From NCBI RefSeq assembly GCF_003666015.1, contig NZ_QPLT01000001.1:248001-312000 (forward strand): a stretch of 64,000 nt of DNA, written 5' to 3'. Both the position numbers and the translations under genes were made by a program. The DNA is from Halorubrum sp. Atlit-26R. GTDB lineage: Archaea; Halobacteriota; Halobacteria; Halobacteriales; Haloferacaceae. Within the stretch, counting starts at the first letter, position 1. Every line of letters begins with the position of its first letter. The notes under the pieces were generated by a model that saw only the letters and a list, made by a program, of their open reading frames with translations, searched no databases and was not told the DNA's origin. Shown here piece by piece: positions 9,577-18,644 of the stretch.

Positions 9577-10278
9577 ATGGCCAAGGACGTCAAACCGACG
9601 CGGAAGAACCTGATGGCGATCGAGGACCGCATCGAGCTCTCCGAGCGCGGCCACGACACGCTCGAACAGAAGCGCGACGGGCTCATCATGGAGTTCATGG
9701 ACATCCTCGACCAGGCGCAGGACGTCCGGTCGGAGGTCTCCGAGAACTACGAGACGGCCCAGCGCAAGATCGACATGGCCCGGGCGATGGAGGGCGACGT
9801 CGCCGTCCGCGGCGCGGCCGCGGCGCTGAAAGAGCATCCCGAGATCACGACCCAGTCGAAGAACATCATGGGCGTCGTGGTCCCGCAGATCGAGTCCTCG
9901 AAGGTGAAAAAGAGCCTCGACGAGCGGGGCTACGGCCTGCTCGGCTCCTCGGCGCGCATCGACGAGGCGGCCGACGCCTACGAGGAGCTGTTAGAGAAGA
10001 TCATCCTCGCCGCAGAGGTCGAGACGGCGATGAAGAAGATGCTCACGGAGATCGAGACCACGAAGCGCCGCGTGAACGCCTTAGAGTTCACCCTGCTCCC
10101 GACCCTCTACGAGAACCAGGAGTACATCGAGCAGAAGCTCGAAGAGCAGGAGCGCGAGGAGATCTTCCGCATGAAGAAGATCAAGGCGAAGAAGGAGGAA
10201 GAGGAGAAGGAAGAGGCCGAGGAGGCGGCCGCGGCGGTCGCGGCCGCGGAGACGGAAGAGCCCGAGCCCGCGGACTGA
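9577..10278 (+). CDS. atpD: A-type ATP synthase subunit D
   Basis: The ATG at 9577 gives 233 aa starting [19 protein letters not shown]. An in-frame upstream ATG exists, but only this one matches the family start. Subunit D is the long antiparallel coiled coil of the rotor central stalk, equivalent to F-type gamma. The sequence shows the N- and C-terminal heptad-rich helices and the [27 protein letters not shown] signature region near residues 165-195. The C-terminus is a Lys/Glu then Ala/Glu-rich halophilic tail. It is separated from atpB by three envelope genes but keeps the same strand as the rest of the operon. Confidence 0.96.
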   Translation: MAKDVKPTRKNLMAIEDRIELSERGHDTLEQKRDGLIMEFMDILDQAQDVRSEVSENYETAQRKIDMARAMEGDVAVRGAAAALKEHPEITTQSKNIMGVVVPQIESSKVKKSLDERGYGLLGSSARIDEAADAYEELLEKIILAAEVETAMKKMLTEIETTKRRVNALEFTLLPTLYENQEYIEQKLEEQEREEIFRMKKIKAKKEEEEKEEAEEAAAAVAAAETEEPEPAD

Positions 10279-10379
10279 CGCCCCGTCTGGGCGTCGGCTC
10301 CCGAACCGCCATCACTCGTCCCGCGTCGGTCGCCGCTCGTTTTTCCGCCGTCGGCTTTTAGCCCGACCCGCCCGTACCG

Positions 10380-10775
10380 GTGAGCGTGCCCTGTCCACAC
10401 TGCGACGCCGACGTCGTCGCGTTCGCCGTGCCGCCCGCGCTCCGCGAGCACGCACCGGCCGACGCGGCCGCGATCTGTACCCGGTGTCTGCGGGTCGTCG
10501 CCGCGGACGAGGCGGGGATCGCGGGTGGAGTGCCTGACGATCCCGACTTCTCCGAGGTGGACCCCGCGTTCCCGTCCGGCGAGGCCGGCGTCGCGCTGGC
10601 GCTCTGCTGCGGGAAACTCGAGTCGTTCGCGCTCAACCGCGCGTCGATCGAGGCGCTGATCGACCACGCGGAGGTGGCGGGCGCCGACGCGTTCGCCTTC
10701 TTCGACCGACTCGACGCGCCCGAGGCCGCGTTCGACCTCGATCGCCGTCGAGCGGCGCTTTACGATGCGATTTAG
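10380..10775 (+). CDS. DUF6276-like small zinc-ribbon protein
   Basis: 131 aa from a GTG start. It begins CPHCDADVVAFAVPP and has a second knuckle CTRC near residues 34-37, so a four-cysteine zinc ribbon at the N-terminus is likely. The C-terminal half is helical (ALCCGKLESFALNRASIEALIDHAE). It resembles the haloarchaeal family I remember as DUF6276; the function is unknown to me. TTTTAGCCC about 25-30 bp upstream may be its TATA element. It stands alone, with copy A of the intergenic repeat family directly downstream. Confidence 0.72.
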   Translation: MSVPCPHCDADVVAFAVPPALREHAPADAAAICTRCLRVVAADEAGIAGGVPDDPDFSEVDPAFPSGEAGVALALCCGKLESFALNRASIEALIDHAEVAGADAFAFFDRLDAPEAAFDLDRRRAALYDAI

Positions 10776-10825
10776 GAGTTAAACGACTGATCGCTTTCGT
10801 CGAACGGTGACGTTGACAGTTGTCG

Positions 10826-11226
10826 TTTATAAATAACTGACTGTGAATCGATAGGCTACACCGCCAAAGCTCCAGCCGCTCGCTTATAAATCGCTGCTAC
10901 CAGATCGACAGACGACACCTCCAAAGCCCCAGTCGCGAGGCGGACGCACGCTCGCTGCGCGCCTCACTCGGTCGCTTGCGCTCCCTCGTTCGGTGCTTAC
11001 GTCGCCTGCGTCCGCCTCGCGACTGCCCCTTTGAGTCCCGCCCCGCTCCGCACAGCACCTCACGCCTCCCCAGCCTCGTCGCTCACGCCCTACGGGCGTT
11101 CGCGACTCCCTCGCGCGTGCTGGCTCGCGGCCGCCGAGGGCGGCCGCTCGCAGGCACGCGCCGACCGCACCGTTGTTTATAAGTAACAGACGGCACCCGC
11201 TCTCGGATATTTAAATATCGCATCGC
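10826..11226 (+). repeat. Intergenic structured repeat, copy A (forward)
   Basis: First full copy of the six-copy family. In order: TTTATAAAT (10826), a CCGCCAAAGCTCCAGCCG box (10861), a second TTATAAAT, a GATCGAC element, and a second box (10918, 57 bp after the first). Hairpin I has arms at about 10922-10947 and 11008-11035 and a conserved loop containing GGTGCTTACGTCG. Then come the linker CGCCTCCCCAGCCTCG, hairpin II (11078-11106, ACGCCC/GGGCGT) and hairpin III (11113-11161, outer stem GCGCGTGC/GCACGCGC, inner CGGCCGCC/GGCGGCCG). The terminal TTTATAAG is at 11176, and a distal ATTTAAATA-CATCGC tail is shared with copy B. It lies between convergent genes. Short open frames inside are not believed coding. 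Confidence 0.9.
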
Positions 11227-11271
11227 TCGCCGGTGTCTCCGTGCTGACCGGAATCCGTCTCGGTCGTCCCT

Positions 11272-11622
11272 TCAGAGGTCGACGCCGTCCGGGTCGTCCC
11301 ACTCGTCGTCCGCGTCGTCGTCGTCCGCCTCCGTCCCCGCCGGGCCGAGGCGCTTCTCGCCTTGGCGTGACTCGTGGACCGCGAAGCCGCCGGTGCGGCC
11401 GTCGTCGCCGCCGGCGTACGGGTCCTCCTCGGGGTCGTAGTCGAGTTCGTCGCGCTCGAAGACGTACGCGAGGAAGCCGAACAGCGGCACGGCGAACGAG
11501 ATGAGCGCCCACTTGCGCGGGTTCATTCCGTACTTTGGCGCGTCGACGTACGCGTAGGCGGCGAAGCCGACGAGCCACGCGAGCGGGACGCCGACGAGGA
11601 TGACGGCGAGGAACGGTGTCAT
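11272..11622 (-). CDS. Small two-helix membrane protein, uncharacterised
   Basis: 116 aa. Two hydrophobic helices (about residues 4-27 and 38-56) flank a short basic loop (YGMNPRKWAL). The C-terminal half is a soluble, very acidic tail (DPEEDPYAGG ... ADDDDADDEWDDPDG). This is a common haloarchaeal small-membrane-protein layout, but I recognise no family with a function. It is on the minus strand immediately downstream of the SpoIIM-like gene, with a gap of about 93 bp, and may be co-transcribed with it. Its start is ATG. Confidence 0.65.
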   Translation of the reverse strand: MTPFLAVILVGVPLAWLVGFAAYAYVDAPKYGMNPRKWALISFAVPLFGFLAYVFERDELDYDPEEDPYAGGDDGRTGGFAVHESRQGEKRLGPAGTEADDDDADDEWDDPDGVDL

Positions 11623-11715
11623 ACCGTCGCTTCGACCGCGCGGTAATAAGCGGTGCGGGCGGCGTCTGCGCCCCGCTCCGGCGCCGGGGAGGGCGGACCG
11701 GCGGCCGACCGCGGC

Positions 11716-13221
11716 CTAGAGGAACGGCCGCCAGTAGTACGGGCTGACGAACCCCTCGATGACGGCGGCGACGGCGAATAAGATTCCGAGCCCGACGGTC
11801 ACCCAGAACGCGGTCTCCAAGGCGTCGGCGAGCCGCTCGCGGCTCGCGCGGCCGCGGAACGTCCGCCACGAGACGGCGCCGAGGTGGACGCCGAGCGCGC
11901 CCGAGACGACGAGCGCGGGGATCTCGAAGATCCCATGCGGGGTGACGAACGCGGCCAGCGCCAGCAGGTTCTCTTCGAGGGCGGCGGTGGCGCCGAGCAC
12001 GAGGCCGTTGAACGCGAGCGACGAGAGCGCGGGGAGGGCGAACCCCACGCCGGAGAAGGCGGTCGCGATCGCGACGCCCCAGTTGTTCCCGAAGTACGTC
12101 AGCGTCGCCACGGGCGGGATCTGTCCGGCGATCCGCCCCTCGATCGAAGTCGGGACCGTCTCGGCGAACGGCGCGGCGGCGAGCCACCCGAGCACGCCGA
12201 ATCCGACCGCGACCGCGAGCGCGAGAACGTGACTGCCCGGCGTCGACCGGACGAACCCGCTCAGCTCCCGCCACCCGCGGCGGAGGCCGCCGACGAACTG
12301 CGCCCTGACGCCGGCCTCCGGCGGCGAGACGGGGTCGACCGTGCCGCGGTAGTCGCCGTAGAGGACGGTCTTCAGCAGGTCGAGCGCGGGCGCGACGACG
12401 ACCGCGCTGGCGAGCGCGACGACGGGCCCCCCACCGACGAACGCGACCCCGGAGGCGACCGACGCGACGGCGACCAGCGTCCCGATCGCGACCACGAGGT
12501 AGGCGGCGGCGTCGACCGGGTTCGAGCGCACGAAGCCGCCCGCGCCCTCGACGCCCCCGACCACGCCGGCGTCGTCGACGACGACGGCCACCGGCGCGAA
12601 CGCGAAGAGAATTCGGACGAGCGCGAGGGCGACGAAGCCGACGAGCAGGGCGGCGACCGCGACCGCGGCGCCGAGGAACGGGTTCGCGAGGAACGCCGCG
12701 CCGACCGCGATCGAGCCGAGCGCGACGACGCCGATCCAGAGGAGCAGCTCGGCGACGTAGAGGCCGAGGAACGTGAGCCAGCGGGAGCGAGCGCCCGCGA
12801 CCCCTCTAACGAGCCCTCGCCCGTCGCGGAGGCTCGCGATGACCGCCGAGAGCTGGCCGGCCGAGACGACGGCGTAGGCGACGATCGCGAGGACGACCGT
12901 GACGAGCACGCCGGCGACGAACAGGATCCCGACGGTCGGCGTCAGGAGGGGCTCGAACGCGGGCGTCAGCCCCTCGGCCCACGCCTGAAGCGCCTCGGGG
13001 TCCTGCGTCTCCGGCGGCGGCTCGACTCCGGCGAGCGCGTCGCCGGCGGCCGCGAGCCGCCCGGAGAGTTCGAGGTGGAGGTAGATGCCCGCGAGCGCGG
13101 CGAACGTGCCGAGGCGGGCGATCACCGGCACCGCGGTGCCGAGGAGATAGAAGGGGAGGACGTCTGCGGGGCGTCGGCGGAGGGTCGCTGTCGTTGCCGT
13201 GACGGCGGCGGAGAGGTCCAT
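11716..13221 (-). CDS. Stage II sporulation protein M (SpoIIM)-like multipass membrane protein
   Basis: 501 aa, with about eleven hydrophobic segments. The C-terminal 200 residues carry the SpoIIM/DUF95 hallmarks: TPGSHVLALAVAVGF, YFGNNWGVAIATAFSGVG, and THGIFEIPALVVSGALG-type motif (here TPHGIFEIPALVVSG). The N-terminal 280 residues are an extra hydrophobic domain with long Ala/Val helices, as in haloarchaeal homologues. Archaea do not sporulate, so the bacterial name describes only the domain; a role in envelope or membrane organisation is possible. A TTTTTAAGTATC box lies about 25-30 bp upstream of the ATG, consistent with a leaderless transcript. Confidence 0.85.
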   Translation of the reverse strand: MDLSAAVTATTATLRRRPADVLPFYLLGTAVPVIARLGTFAALAGIYLHLELSGRLAAAGDALAGVEPPPETQDPEALQAWAEGLTPAFEPLLTPTVGILFVAGVLVTVVLAIVAYAVVSAGQLSAVIASLRDGRGLVRGVAGARSRWLTFLGLYVAELLLWIGVVALGSIAVGAAFLANPFLGAAVAVAALLVGFVALALVRILFAFAPVAVVVDDAGVVGGVEGAGGFVRSNPVDAAAYLVVAIGTLVAVASVASGVAFVGGGPVVALASAVVVAPALDLLKTVLYGDYRGTVDPVSPPEAGVRAQFVGGLRRGWRELSGFVRSTPGSHVLALAVAVGFGVLGWLAAAPFAETVPTSIEGRIAGQIPPVATLTYFGNNWGVAIATAFSGVGFALPALSSLAFNGLVLGATAALEENLLALAAFVTPHGIFEIPALVVSGALGVHLGAVSWRTFRGRASRERLADALETAFWVTVGLGILFAVAAVIEGFVSPYYWRPFL

Positions 13222-13294
13222 GTCTCCCGATCGGCCGTCCGATACTTAAAAACGGGAGTCCGAGCCGCCGCCGGACAGCGGCGGGAGGACCGAG

Positions 13295-16210
13295 CTAGTC
13301 CCAGAACGACTGGGTGCGCGCGTACTCCCGCTCCTGCCGGAGCACGTCGCGGTAGAACTCGTCTTCGTCCTCGCGGAGCTTGTTGATGATCCGCGCGGCG
13401 TTGTGGGGGCCGACGCCGCGGGCGGCGAGGGCGATCACCGCCCGCTTCCCGTGCGTCTGGACGAGGCTCGCGGCGCGGTGGGCGCGCTCGGTGCGGCGCT
13501 CCTGCTCGTCGTCCTTCTCGGGCGCGCGCACCGCGGCGACCGTCTCGTCGTCCCACGGGTTCAGCGCCGCGATCCGGGTGGAGCCGCACTCCGGACACTC
13601 GGGCTGGTCGCGGACGCGCCGGACCTTCGTCGTGTGCTTCCAGTCCGTACAGTGGAGACAGAAGAGGATCACCCGGTCGTCCCGAATCCGCTCCTTGACC
13701 GTCTCGATCACGTCCGCGTCGGCGTTGTCGGGGACGAGGAACTCCGTGCCGGCGGAGCGGCCCGCGGTCCCGAGCGGGGTGCGCTCGCGGGCGATCGCGA
13801 GGTCGAGCGCTCCCTCCTGAATCCCCGCGAGCAGGTCGGCCGTCTCCGGCACCGCGAGGTCGGCGTGGAACACCTCGCGGAGCGCCTCGTCGTAGACGGG
13901 GGTGTCTTCGAGGGCGGCGAGCAGGCGGTCGCCGCCGAACTTCCCTCGCCCCTCCTTGTACCGCTTGACGGCGCCGAACTTCGCGGCGACCTGCGCGAGC
14001 GTGAACTTCAGCGCGTCCGACTTCTTCACCGCCAGTTCGAGGTACGCCTCTAAGCGGTCGGGGTCGGTCGTCTCCAGCACCTCGCGGAAGTCACCGACGC
14101 CGGCGTCGGGGGGCACCTCGAACTCGATCCGGTACGGGTCCACGTCCATCCCCACCGACGAGCCGGCGCGCTGGCCGACGAGCGCGGCGAGCAGGCGCGC
14201 GAGCGTCTCGTTGACCTCGTGGCCGAACGCGGCGTTGACGGCGACGGTGCGCGCGCTCCCCTCGATAACGATCCGCTCGTCGGTGGGCACGGGATGGCCG
14301 GCGTCGACGTGGTCGACGACCGGCTTCAGCGCGCTCGCGACCGTCTCCTCGTCGGTCGGGTATCGCTCCGCGAGGTCGGCCGCGACGGCTTCGGGGGTGG
14401 AGCCGGCCTCCAAGGCCGCCGCGGCCTCGCCGCGTATTCGGCCGACCTCCTCGGCGACGGGCTTCGGGACGGGGATCTCCTGGCCGACCCACGAGGGTAC
14501 TTCCCCCGTGGGGTCCGGGATCGGCGTCACGTTCACGCGCTCCTCCTCCTCGTCGATCTCCGTGATCTTCCACATCTCGCCGCGCTGGACGAACGTCTCG
14601 CCAGGGCCGGCGAAGTTGACAACGAACTGCTCGTCTAAGGTCCCGATACCCCGCCGCGAGGACATGTCGTACACCTCGTAGGTGGCCTCGTCGGGGATCA
14701 TCGAGAGGTTCGCGTAGAAGTACTGCCACGTCCCGCCCGACTTTTCGAGGGTGTCCGTCTCCTCGTCGAGCCACAGCAGGCGGTTGCCGTCGAGCTCGCG
14801 GACGACCTCCTGGAACTCGGGCTCCGAGAGGTCGGTGAAGGGGTAGGCGTTCGTGATCGTCTGGTACGCCTCGCGGGCGTGGACCTCCCCCTCGTCCATC
14901 ACGAGGCCGACGATCTGGTTGGCAACCGTGTCGAGGCTCCCGTGGTGGATGTTCGCGGGCTCGACGAGCTCCTCGCCGGCGCGGCGCGCGATGGCGAGGG
15001 CTTCGAGGGTGTCGTCGCCGCCCTGCGTCACGACGGTCCCCTCGGAGACGAGGTCGCGGCGGTGTCCCGCGCGGCCGACGCGCTGGAGCAGGCGGGCGAC
15101 CTCGCGCGGGCTCCCGTACTGGACCACGTGGTCGACGCGCCCCACGTCGATCCCGAGCTCCATCGAGGAGGTGCAGACGAGCCCGTCGAGATCGCCTGAT
15201 TTGAACCGGTCTTCCACGTCGATCCGGACCTCCTTCGACAGCGAGCCGTGGTGGAGCTCGATCTCGGTGGGATCCTCAATTCCCCGGTCGCGGTCCGTCT
15301 CCGCGAGCGTCTTGAACCGCGAGCCGAGCGCCTCCGCGGTCTGTCGCGTGTTGACGAAGATCAGCGTCGACTCGTGGGTCGCGACGATCTCGCGGATCGT
15401 CCGGACGTGGCTCGCGGTCGTCTCGTCGACCGCGAGTTCGCCCGCGAGGCGGGTGTCCGCGTCCGTAATCTCGGGGTCGAGGACGCGCACGTCGGTCCGC
15501 GTCCCGGCCGCGACCTCGACCGTCTCGAAGTCGCGGTCGCCGGGGCGGTCGGGGTCGCGTTTCCCCGTCCCGACGAGGAACCGGCCGACCTCCTCCGGGT
15601 CCCCCACCGTCGCGGAGAGGCCGACCCGCTGGAACGGCCCCGCGACGCGGCGGAGGCGTTCGAGCCCTATCGTGAGCTGCGCGCCGCGCTTCGCCGAGGC
15701 CAGCTCGTGGACCTCGTCGACCACGACGTGCGCGACGTCTTCGAGGGCGGCCCGCATCTTCGAGCCGGTGAGGATCGCTTGGAGGCTCTCCGGCGTCGTG
15801 ATGAGCACGTCCGGGGGGTCGTCGGCCTGCTTCGACCGCTCGTACTGAGTCGTGTCGCCGTGGCGCACCGCCACCTCGACGCCGAGGGTCTCGCCCCACC
15901 ACTCCAACCGGTCCATCATGTCGCGGTTGAGCGCGCGGAGGGGAGTGATGTAGAGGGCCGAGATACCCTCGCGGGGCCGGGCGCCGGGCGCGTTCCGGGC
16001 GTCGACGATCGCGTCGAAGACGGGGAGCATCGCGGTCTCCGTCTTCCCGGTGCCGGTCGGCGCGAGCACGAGGGCGTTCTTCCCGGCCGCGAGCGGGGGG
16101 ACCGCCTCGCGTTGGGGCTCGGTGGGCGTGGTGAACCCCCGCTCCGAGAGCGCCTCGCGGACCTCGCTCCCGAGGTGCGCGAACGCGTCCATCCCCGACG
16201 GTTCCGGCAT
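13295..16210 (-). CDS. lhr: Lhr-type DEAD/DEAH-box ATP-dependent helicase
   Basis: 971 aa. Walker A APTGTGKT is at 50-57, the Walker B-type motif is VVDEVHEL, motif III is SATVGDP, and motif VI is QRVGRAGHR, giving two RecA domains. The Lhr-core region follows (winged-helix and beta-barrel part, YVYDMSSRRGIGTLD-like segment). The C-terminus adds a four-cysteine zinc knuckle (CLHC ... CPEC) and a helix-hairpin-like region (GVGPHNAARIINKL). Lhr-core helicases are 3'-5' translocases linked to DNA repair and recombination in archaea. The family assignment is firm; which haloarchaeal Lhr paralogue it is cannot be told from sequence alone. No partner is visible in the neighbouring genes. Confidence 0.93.
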   Translation of the reverse strand: MPEPSGMDAFAHLGSEVREALSERGFTTPTEPQREAVPPLAAGKNALVLAPTGTGKTETAMLPVFDAIVDARNAPGARPREGISALYITPLRALNRDMMDRLEWWGETLGVEVAVRHGDTTQYERSKQADDPPDVLITTPESLQAILTGSKMRAALEDVAHVVVDEVHELASAKRGAQLTIGLERLRRVAGPFQRVGLSATVGDPEEVGRFLVGTGKRDPDRPGDRDFETVEVAAGTRTDVRVLDPEITDADTRLAGELAVDETTASHVRTIREIVATHESTLIFVNTRQTAEALGSRFKTLAETDRDRGIEDPTEIELHHGSLSKEVRIDVEDRFKSGDLDGLVCTSSMELGIDVGRVDHVVQYGSPREVARLLQRVGRAGHRRDLVSEGTVVTQGGDDTLEALAIARRAGEELVEPANIHHGSLDTVANQIVGLVMDEGEVHAREAYQTITNAYPFTDLSEPEFQEVVRELDGNRLLWLDEETDTLEKSGGTWQYFYANLSMIPDEATYEVYDMSSRRGIGTLDEQFVVNFAGPGETFVQRGEMWKITEIDEEEERVNVTPIPDPTGEVPSWVGQEIPVPKPVAEEVGRIRGEAAAALEAGSTPEAVAADLAERYPTDEETVASALKPVVDHVDAGHPVPTDERIVIEGSARTVAVNAAFGHEVNETLARLLAALVGQRAGSSVGMDVDPYRIEFEVPPDAGVGDFREVLETTDPDRLEAYLELAVKKSDALKFTLAQVAAKFGAVKRYKEGRGKFGGDRLLAALEDTPVYDEALREVFHADLAVPETADLLAGIQEGALDLAIARERTPLGTAGRSAGTEFLVPDNADADVIETVKERIRDDRVILFCLHCTDWKHTTKVRRVRDQPECPECGSTRIAALNPWDDETVAAVRAPEKDDEQERRTERAHRAASLVQTHGKRAVIALAARGVGPHNAARIINKLREDEDEFYRDVLRQEREYARTQSFWD

Positions 16211-16317
16211 TCTGTGATCGTCGGAGGTTGGGGGCTCGGGCGATTAAGCCCGTCGCTGTGCGAGATCGTCCCGAGTGCGACCGGGTCTCGGCCGCCTCCG
16301 CCCGGCCCGTCTCGCGC

Positions 16318-18588
16318 TCAGTCCGCGAGGGGAAGTTCGACGGTGAACACGCTCCCGGTCGGATCGTTGTCCGTCACCCACACGTCGCCGTCGTACTTGT
16401 CGACGAGCGTCTTGACGAGGTACAGTCCGATCCCCGTTCCCCCGCTCTCTAGCCCTTTCTCGCCCTCTTGGAAGATCTGCTCTTTGTGATCGTCGGCGAT
16501 CCCGGGGCCGTTGTCCGCGATCGACACGCGCACCGCCTCCGCCGACAGCTCGGTCGACACCGCGATCTCGGCCACCCGCTTGTCGTTGTGGACGACCGCG
16601 TTCGTCAGCAGATTCCGGAACACCGCCTCCAGCAGGTCGTCCGCCAACACCGTCACGTCCGGGATCGACCCGTCGACGGTGACCGCGGCGCGGTCCTCGT
16701 CCGACCGGACCCGTTGGATCTGCCCGGTGAGCTCGGTCCGGAGGCGCATCGGCGTCCTGTCGGATCCGGCCTGTAACAGCACGTCCGTGACGTCTTTGGC
16801 GGTCTCCGTGATTTCGGCCGCCTGCCGCGCCGCGCCGATGACCGTCCGCGCGTACGTTCGACTCCGGTCGTCCGGGAGCGAGTCTTCGAGCAGTTCGGTG
16901 TACGACTCGACCACCATCAGCTGGTTTCGGATGTCGTGGCGAACGACCTGGTTCAGCAGCTTGAGGTTGTCCCGCTGCTCTTCGAGCGTGCGCTCGTACT
17001 CCTTGAGGTCAGTCACGTCGCGGGCGTATCCCAACACGGCGTCTTCGCCCGTTTCGGCGATCTGGTAGGGGATCTTCGTCGTCTGGAGGATGCGCGTGTC
17101 CCCGGCAGCCGTGGTTAGCGTCTCCTCGCCGACGTTCTTCGGTTCGCCCGACTCGATCACCTCCAAATCGTCCTGTCGAAACGCGTCGGAGTCGTCGGCG
17201 TCCGGAATGATCTCTCCCTCGGTTTTGCCCTCGACCTCCTCGGGCGTCTTCCCGTACGCCGCCGCGGTCGCCTCGTTCGCCAGGAGGTACTCGCCCTCGC
17301 GGTTCTTCACGAACACCAGGTCCGGCATGAGGTCGATGACCGTCCGCAGTTCCTCGCGCGTCGATTCGAGCGCCGCCTCGTACCGCTTCCGCTCGGTGAT
17401 GTCTTGGAACAGTCCGAGCGCGCCGGTGACCGTCCCGTCGTCGTCGTCGAACTCCGGATCGGCGATCGCTCTGACCCACCGGGTCTCATCGTTCGCCGTG
17501 ACGATCCGCAACTCGAGGTCGTACGACTCGCCATCGTCTCTCAGCCGCTCGAAGGCGCTCTCGATGGCGTCGCGATCGTCCGGATGATAGAACTCGAGCC
17601 CGTCAGCGATCTCGACCGACTCGGTCGTCGGTACCTCGTGGATTCGGTACACCTCGTCGCTCCACGTGAGCGACTCGTCGCCCAGATCGACCTCCCACCA
17701 GCCGATCGACGCGCTCTCTTGGGTGCGCTCGATGAGGGTTCGCGTCCGCTTCAGCTCCGCCTCTCGGCGCTTCTGCTCGTGGACGTCGAGGTGGATGCCG
17801 ACCGCCCGGACCGGCTCTCCGTCGCCGTCCCGCTCGACGACCTTTCCGATGTCGCGGATCCACTTCCACTCCCCCGACGCGGTCCGCATCCGGTGTTCCG
17901 CGTCGTAGTACTCGGTCTCCCCGGCGACGTGGGCCGACAGGGCGTCTTCGACCGCCGCGAGGTCGTCGGGATGGACGCGGCGCTCCCACGCGTCGAGGCG
18001 GGATTCGATATCGTCGAGCGAGTGGCCCAGCATCGCCGCCCACTGGTCGTTGAACTCGACCTCGTCCGTGGTCATGTCCCAGTCCCAGACGCCGAGGTTC
18101 GCGCCCTCTATCGCTAGTTCGAGCCGGTCTTTGATCCGCTGGACCGTTCGCTCCCGCTCCTTCTGTTCCGTCACGTCGCGGGCGACGCCGACGACCCGCG
18201 TCACCGACCCGTCCTCGACGACCGGGCTCAGCCGCGTCTGCCACTCCCTCCGCCCCTCGGGCAGCGCGAGCGACTCCTCGTACTCGATCGTCTCGCGGGC
18301 CTCGACGCAGCGGCGGTAGTTCTCGGCGACCGACGCCCCCTGCTCGTCGCCCAGCAGTTCCCGCGGCGTCTTGCTGCGGATATCTTCCAGCGGAATCCCG
18401 GTGAGTCGTTGGTGCGACGCGTTCGTCCGCCGGAAGCGAAAGGTGTACCCCTCGTCTCCGCCTTCGACGTCGATCAGAAAGACCGCGTCTTCCATCTCAC
18501 AGAAGATCGTCTCGTAGACGCTCCTGTCCTCGTTCCCGACGGCGATATCGGGCCCGGACTCGGAGGGCGGTCCTTGCCTCTTCTCCAT
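16318..18588 (-). CDS. Soluble multi-PAS sensor histidine kinase
   Basis: 756 aa with no membrane helix, so a cytoplasmic sensor. There are four PAS/PAC units in tandem, each ending in a DVT/DVH/DIT-E-(Q/R)K-type helix (near residues 145, 270, 405 and 530). A HisKA dimerisation domain follows with phospho-acceptor VVRHDIRNQL. The HATPase domain has N box NLLTNAVVHND, G1 ADNGPGIAD and G2 GGTGIGLYLVK. The ligands of the PAS domains are not evident. No response regulator is adjacent, as is usual for haloarchaeal orphan kinases. It is flanked by kynU upstream and lhr downstream on the same strand. Confidence 0.9.
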   Translation of the reverse strand: MEKRQGPPSESGPDIAVGNEDRSVYETIFCEMEDAVFLIDVEGGDEGYTFRFRRTNASHQRLTGIPLEDIRSKTPRELLGDEQGASVAENYRRCVEARETIEYEESLALPEGRREWQTRLSPVVEDGSVTRVVGVARDVTEQKERERTVQRIKDRLELAIEGANLGVWDWDMTTDEVEFNDQWAAMLGHSLDDIESRLDAWERRVHPDDLAAVEDALSAHVAGETEYYDAEHRMRTASGEWKWIRDIGKVVERDGDGEPVRAVGIHLDVHEQKRREAELKRTRTLIERTQESASIGWWEVDLGDESLTWSDEVYRIHEVPTTESVEIADGLEFYHPDDRDAIESAFERLRDDGESYDLELRIVTANDETRWVRAIADPEFDDDDGTVTGALGLFQDITERKRYEAALESTREELRTVIDLMPDLVFVKNREGEYLLANEATAAAYGKTPEEVEGKTEGEIIPDADDSDAFRQDDLEVIESGEPKNVGEETLTTAAGDTRILQTTKIPYQIAETGEDAVLGYARDVTDLKEYERTLEEQRDNLKLLNQVVRHDIRNQLMVVESYTELLEDSLPDDRSRTYARTVIGAARQAAEITETAKDVTDVLLQAGSDRTPMRLRTELTGQIQRVRSDEDRAAVTVDGSIPDVTVLADDLLEAVFRNLLTNAVVHNDKRVAEIAVSTELSAEAVRVSIADNGPGIADDHKEQIFQEGEKGLESGGTGIGLYLVKTLVDKYDGDVWVTDNDPTGSVFTVELPLAD

Positions 18589-18644
18589 GCGTCATAGTTA
18601 GACAGCCGATATATAATCGATTCCGATCCGGGGGTCCCGCCCCG

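Noticed and set aside
10826-11226. Insertion sequence or MITE with terminal inverted repeats
   Set aside because: The ends share only the short palindromic TTTATAA; no longer terminal inverted repeats or clear target duplication are visible. Mobility remains possible and is listed as a test, not claimed.
11716-13221. Sporulation gene
   Set aside because: The SpoIIM name reflects a domain; archaea do not form endospores and no other sporulation gene is present.
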